This document shows positions 4,762-7,279 of a stretch of 7,279 bases of DNA, one piece after another. How positions within the stretch are numbered: position 1 is the first letter of the stretch; each line of letters starts with the position of its first letter. The stretch spans positions 1 through 7,279 of the forward strand of contig CALPUC020000042.1 of the NCBI GenBank assembly GCA_943326655.2, read 5' to 3'. A model generated the notes under the pieces. It was not told where the DNA came from, ran no database searches, and saw nothing but the letters and a program-made list of their open reading frames with translations. This DNA is from Rhodoluna limnophila (GTDB lineage Bacteria > Actinomycetota > Actinomycetes > Actinomycetales > Microbacteriaceae). The position numbers and the translations under genes were made by a program.

Positions 4762-7215
4762 ATGTTCGAGAAATTTACTGATAAAGCCCGTCGCGTAGTC
4801 GTCCTTGCCCAAGAAGAGGCAAAGATGCTCAATCACAACTACATCGGCACCGAGCACCTGTTGCTTGGCTTGATTCACGAGGGTGAAGGCGTTGCGGCCA
4901 AGGCGCTTGAGGCGCTGGGCATTAGCCTGGAGTCGGTTCGCACCCAGGTTCAGGAAGTTATTGGTCAGGGTCAGACCCCTCCAACCGGACACATTCCTTT
5001 TACTCCTCGCGCTAAGAAGGTTCTCGAGCTTTCACTTCGCGAGGCGCTGCAGCTTGGCCACAGCTACATCGGCACCGAGCACCTACTTCTTGGACTAATC
5101 AAGGAGGGCGAGGGCGTTGCCGCTCAGGTGCTAACCAAGCTTGGCGCCGACACCAACAAGGTTCGCTCACAGGTTGTTCAGTTGCTTTCGGGCTTCGATA
5201 ACAAGGAAACCGTAAACGTTGGGGGAGAGAATGCTGCTCCTCAAAAGGGTTCGCAGATTCTCGACCAGTTTGGAACTAACCTCACTCAGAGCGCTGCCGA
5301 CGGCAAGCTTGACCCAGTGGTTGGCCGTGAGCGTGAGATTGAGCGCGTGATGCAGATTCTTTCCCGCCGCTCGAAGAACAACCCGGTGCTCATTGGTGAG
5401 CCAGGTGTTGGTAAGACCGCTGTGGTTGAAGGTTTAGCGCTGGCGATTGTTGCCGGTGAAGTTCCAGAGACTTTGAAGGGCAAGCAGGTTTACACCCTAG
5501 ACATGGGTGCTCTAATCGCCGGTTCTCGTTACCGCGGAGACTTTGAAGAGCGTTTGAAGAAGGTAACCAAGGAGATTCGCACTCGCGGCGACATCATCAC
5601 TTTTATCGACGAGATTCACTCGCTGGTTGGTGCCGGTGCTGCTGAAGGTGCTATCGATGCTGCTTCGATCCTGAAGCCGCTACTGGCTCGAGGAGAACTA
5701 CAGACCATTGGTGCTACCACCTTGGATGAATACCGCAAGTACTTTGAGAAGGATGCCGCTCTCGCTCGTCGTTTCCAGAAGGTGAACGTTGCTGAGCCAT
5801 CACTACCGATGGCAATCAACATCCTGAAGGGTGTTCGAAAGGCTTACGAGAAGCACCACAAGGTAACCATCACGGATGGCGCGATTATCGCCGCCTGTAA
5901 TCTGAGCGACCGCTACATCACCGACCGCTTCCTACCAGACAAGGCAATCGACCTCATCGATGAAGCCGGTGCTCGTTTGCGTCTATCGCTTCTTTCATCG
6001 CCACCTGAGCTTCGCGACATCGAAGAGAAGATCGCCGGAGTGCGAGTGGCCAAAGAGAAGGCTATTGAAGACCAAGACTTCGACGTTGCCAAAGAGAAGC
6101 GTAAGGAAGAGAAAGAACTTCTCGCCGAGCGTGTGCGCCTGCAAGCCCAGTTCCGTGGCGGAAAGATCGTTCCCGAGGGCATTGTTGACGAGGGTTTGAT
6201 TGCCGAAGTTTTGGCCCAGGCAACCGGCATTCCAATCTTCAAGCTCACCGAAGAGGAGAGCGCGAAGCTGATCTTCATGGAAGACGAACTGCACAAGCGC
6301 GTTATCGGCCAGGAAGAAGCCATCAAGGCTGTTTCCAAGTCGGTTCGTCGTCAGCGTGCTGGATTGAAGGATCCAAACCGTCCATCCGGTTCATTCATCT
6401 TCGCCGGCCCAACCGGTGTTGGAAAGACCGAATTGGCGAAGGCTTTGGCCGAGTTCTTGTTCGACGACGAGAACGCCATGATTGCACTCGACATGAGCGA
6501 GTACTCGGAGAAGCACACCGTTTCACGTTTGTTCGGTGCTCCTCCAGGATTCGTTGGTTTCGAAGAGGGTGGCCAGCTAACCGAAAAGGTCCGCCGCAAG
6601 CCATTCTCGGTAGTTCTCTTCGACGAAATCGAAAAGGCTCACCCAGACATCTTCAACTCGCTTCTTCAGATTCTTGAAGAAGGTCGCTTGACCGATGGTC
6701 AGGGTCGCATGGTCGACTTCAAGAACACCGTGATCATCATGACCACCAACCTGGGAACCCGCGACATCGCTCGCGGTGCCATGGGCTTCAACCTTGAAGG
6801 CGACGACGCCGGCGACTACGACCGCATGAAGGGCAAGGTTACTGAAGAGCTAAAGAAGCACTTCAAGCCAGAGTTCCTCAACCGCGTGGATGAAACCATC
6901 ATCTTCCCGCAGCTCACCCCAAACGAGTTGCTGCAGATTGTGGACCTGTTCATCGCCAAGCTTGGCCGCCGCCTAGAAGAGCGCGAGATGACCATCGAGG
7001 TTACCGCCGAAGCGAAGCAGCACCTGATCAAGATTGGATTCGACCCAGCGCTCGGAGCGAGACCATTGCGTCGTGCCGTGCAGCGTGAGATCGAAGACAA
7101 GCTCAGCGAGCAGATCATGCGCGGAGAACTAACCAACTCGGCTCACATTGTGGTTGACGTTGCCGAAGGCGAGTTTGTCTTCGACACCAAACAGAATGTT
7201 CCCGCTAGCATTTAG
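4762..7215 (+). CDS. clpC: ATP-dependent Clp protease ATPase subunit ClpC
   Basis: The 817-residue AAA+ unfoldase feeds proteins into ClpP. Domains in order: two Clp-N repeats (about residues 1-70 and 75-145, each with YIGTEHLLLGLI), which bind adaptors or tagged substrates; AAA-1 with Walker A GEPGVGKT (212-219), pore loop GSRYRGD (254-260), Walker B FIDE (281-284) and arginine finger ARRF (335-338); a middle segment with a UVR-like coiled coil (about 418-455, DFDVAKEKRKEEKE); AAA-2 with Walker A GPTGVGKT (549-556), pore loop GFVGF (596-600) and Walker B VVLFDE (617-622); an MGF tripeptide (674-676) at the usual ClpP-docking loop; and the C-terminal small domain (GARPLRRAV). All catalytic motifs are intact. 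The single M-domain-like segment and UVR motif argue for ClpC over ClpB. In mycobacteria the homologue (ClpC1) is essential. It probably has its own ClgR-type promoter, and ends in TAG, showing that TAG is a normal stop here. Confidence 0.98.
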   Translation: MFEKFTDKARRVVVLAQEEAKMLNHNYIGTEHLLLGLIHEGEGVAAKALEALGISLESVRTQVQEVIGQGQTPPTGHIPFTPRAKKVLELSLREALQLGHSYIGTEHLLLGLIKEGEGVAAQVLTKLGADTNKVRSQVVQLLSGFDNKETVNVGGENAAPQKGSQILDQFGTNLTQSAADGKLDPVVGREREIERVMQILSRRSKNNPVLIGEPGVGKTAVVEGLALAIVAGEVPETLKGKQVYTLDMGALIAGSRYRGDFEERLKKVTKEIRTRGDIITFIDEIHSLVGAGAAEGAIDAASILKPLLARGELQTIGATTLDEYRKYFEKDAALARRFQKVNVAEPSLPMAINILKGVRKAYEKHHKVTITDGAIIAACNLSDRYITDRFLPDKAIDLIDEAGARLRLSLLSSPPELRDIEEKIAGVRVAKEKAIEDQDFDVAKEKRKEEKELLAERVRLQAQFRGGKIVPEGIVDEGLIAEVLAQATGIPIFKLTEEESAKLIFMEDELHKRVIGQEEAIKAVSKSVRRQRAGLKDPNRPSGSFIFAGPTGVGKTELAKALAEFLFDDENAMIALDMSEYSEKHTVSRLFGAPPGFVGFEEGGQLTEKVRRKPFSVVLFDEIEKAHPDIFNSLLQILEEGRLTDGQGRMVDFKNTVIIMTTNLGTRDIARGAMGFNLEGDDAGDYDRMKGKVTEELKKHFKPEFLNRVDETIIFPQLTPNELLQIVDLFIAKLGRRLEEREMTIEVTAEAKQHLIKIGFDPALGARPLRRAVQREIEDKLSEQIMRGELTNSAHIVVDVAEGEFVFDTKQNVPASI
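4839..5084 (+). repeat. 21-bp direct repeat inside clpC (Clp-N duplication)
   Basis: The bases at 4839-4859 recur identically at 5064-5084, 225 bp (75 codons) apart. Both copies encode YIGTEHL, the core of each Clp-N repeat. The flanks differ at synonymous sites, so this is the ancient domain duplication plus shared codon preference, not a recent insertion. Confidence 0.85.
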
Positions 7216-7217
7216 GG

Positions 7218-7279
7218 GTGACCACCTCTAACTTCCACGTACGTCCGGCCACCGCGCCGGACGTTCGTGCTATCGCGGC
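7218..7279 (+). CDS. GNAT-type acetyltransferase, N-terminal start (partial)
   Basis: A frame opens at GTG 7218-7220, two bases after the clpC TAG, and runs open to the window end (20 full codons). The visible residues include NFHVRPATAPDVRAIA. This is the typical first strand and helix of a GNAT fold (basic strand RPAT, then D-V-xx-I-A), where the strand begins the acetyl-CoA-binding domain. In related Actinobacteria a short amino-acid N-acetyltransferase (N-acetylglutamate synthase-like, arginine synthesis) often follows clpC, as I recall, but the substrate cannot be told from this fragment. There is no spaced ribosome-binding site (AGGGG touches the start codon), so translation is likely coupled to clpC. 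The GTG start fits the fold but is not proven, since the rest of the gene is outside. Confidence 0.75.
   Translation, partial: MTTSNFHVRPATAPDVRAIA
7241..7264 (+). repeat. Perfect 8-bp inverted repeat at the start of the acetyltransferase gene
   Basis: ACGTCCGG (7241-7248) and CCGGACGT (7257-7264) are perfect reverse complements around an 8-nt GC-rich loop, all within the first 16 codons of the acetyltransferase frame. No T-run follows, so it is not a classical terminator. It may be an mRNA hairpin that lowers expression relative to clpC, or chance in codons for RPATAPDVR. Confidence 0.5.

Noticed and set aside
4839..5084. 21-bp direct repeat as a mobile-element or attachment-site footprint
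   Set aside because: Both copies encode the same YIGTEHL element of the two Clp-N repeats, so protein duplication explains them.
5913..6338. Minus-strand open frame of 141 codons within clpC
   Set aside because: Its Ser/Arg-rich, low-complexity translation is the antisense of the Glu/Lys/Ala-rich clpC middle region. It lies entirely inside a certain gene.

Overview
The window is a chromosomal, all-plus-strand block of housekeeping genes from an actinobacterium. The gene order (folP, folB, folK, DUF3180 membrane protein, DUF2520 Rossmann protein, panC, lysS, clpC) follows the Mycobacterium tuberculosis segment Rv3608c to Rv3596c as I remember it, without the panD, coaX and lsr2 that occur there. 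Base composition is only moderately GC-rich by eye, and the genes are packed with 1-8 nt overlaps or gaps of a few bases. Both fit a streamlined Microbacteriaceae relative, such as the freshwater Luna-type lineages (Rhodoluna, Aquiluna). That placement is inference; no rRNA or other marker is present.

Bases 1-1086 carry the end of folP, complete folB and folK, which are three consecutive steps of dihydrofolate synthesis. The folK frame is broken by an in-frame TAG at codon 21 (658-660), while the rest of the gene is well preserved. Bases 1088-2190 carry two conserved genes of unknown role: a four-helix membrane protein (DUF3180) and a Rossmann-fold protein of the DUF2520 family. The latter seems to lack about 25-30 residues of its nucleotide-binding domain. 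Bases 2187-4540 carry panC (pantothenate synthetase) and lysS (class II lysyl-tRNA synthetase). A 55-residue membrane microprotein (4540-4707) overlaps the lysS stop codon.

The only real intergenic gap (4708-4761, 54 nt) seems to hold the clpC control region. It contains a close match to the ClgR operator of Actinobacteria, overlapping the 3' end of the microprotein gene, and a TANNNT -10 hexamer placed so that the clpC transcript would be leaderless. clpC (4762-7215) encodes a full ClpC unfoldase: two Clp-N repeats, two AAA+ modules, a UVR-like middle segment and a ClpP-docking loop. Two bases after it a GNAT-type acetyltransferase starts and runs off the window.

The fol-pan-lysS genes look like one translationally coupled unit, and clpC with the acetyltransferase like a second unit with its own stress-responsive promoter. 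No mobile element, CRISPR array, tRNA or rRNA was seen. I found no clear novel system. The points most worth a second look are the folK amber codon, the shortened DUF2520 protein, the ClgR-like site with a likely leaderless clpC, and the overlooked microprotein.
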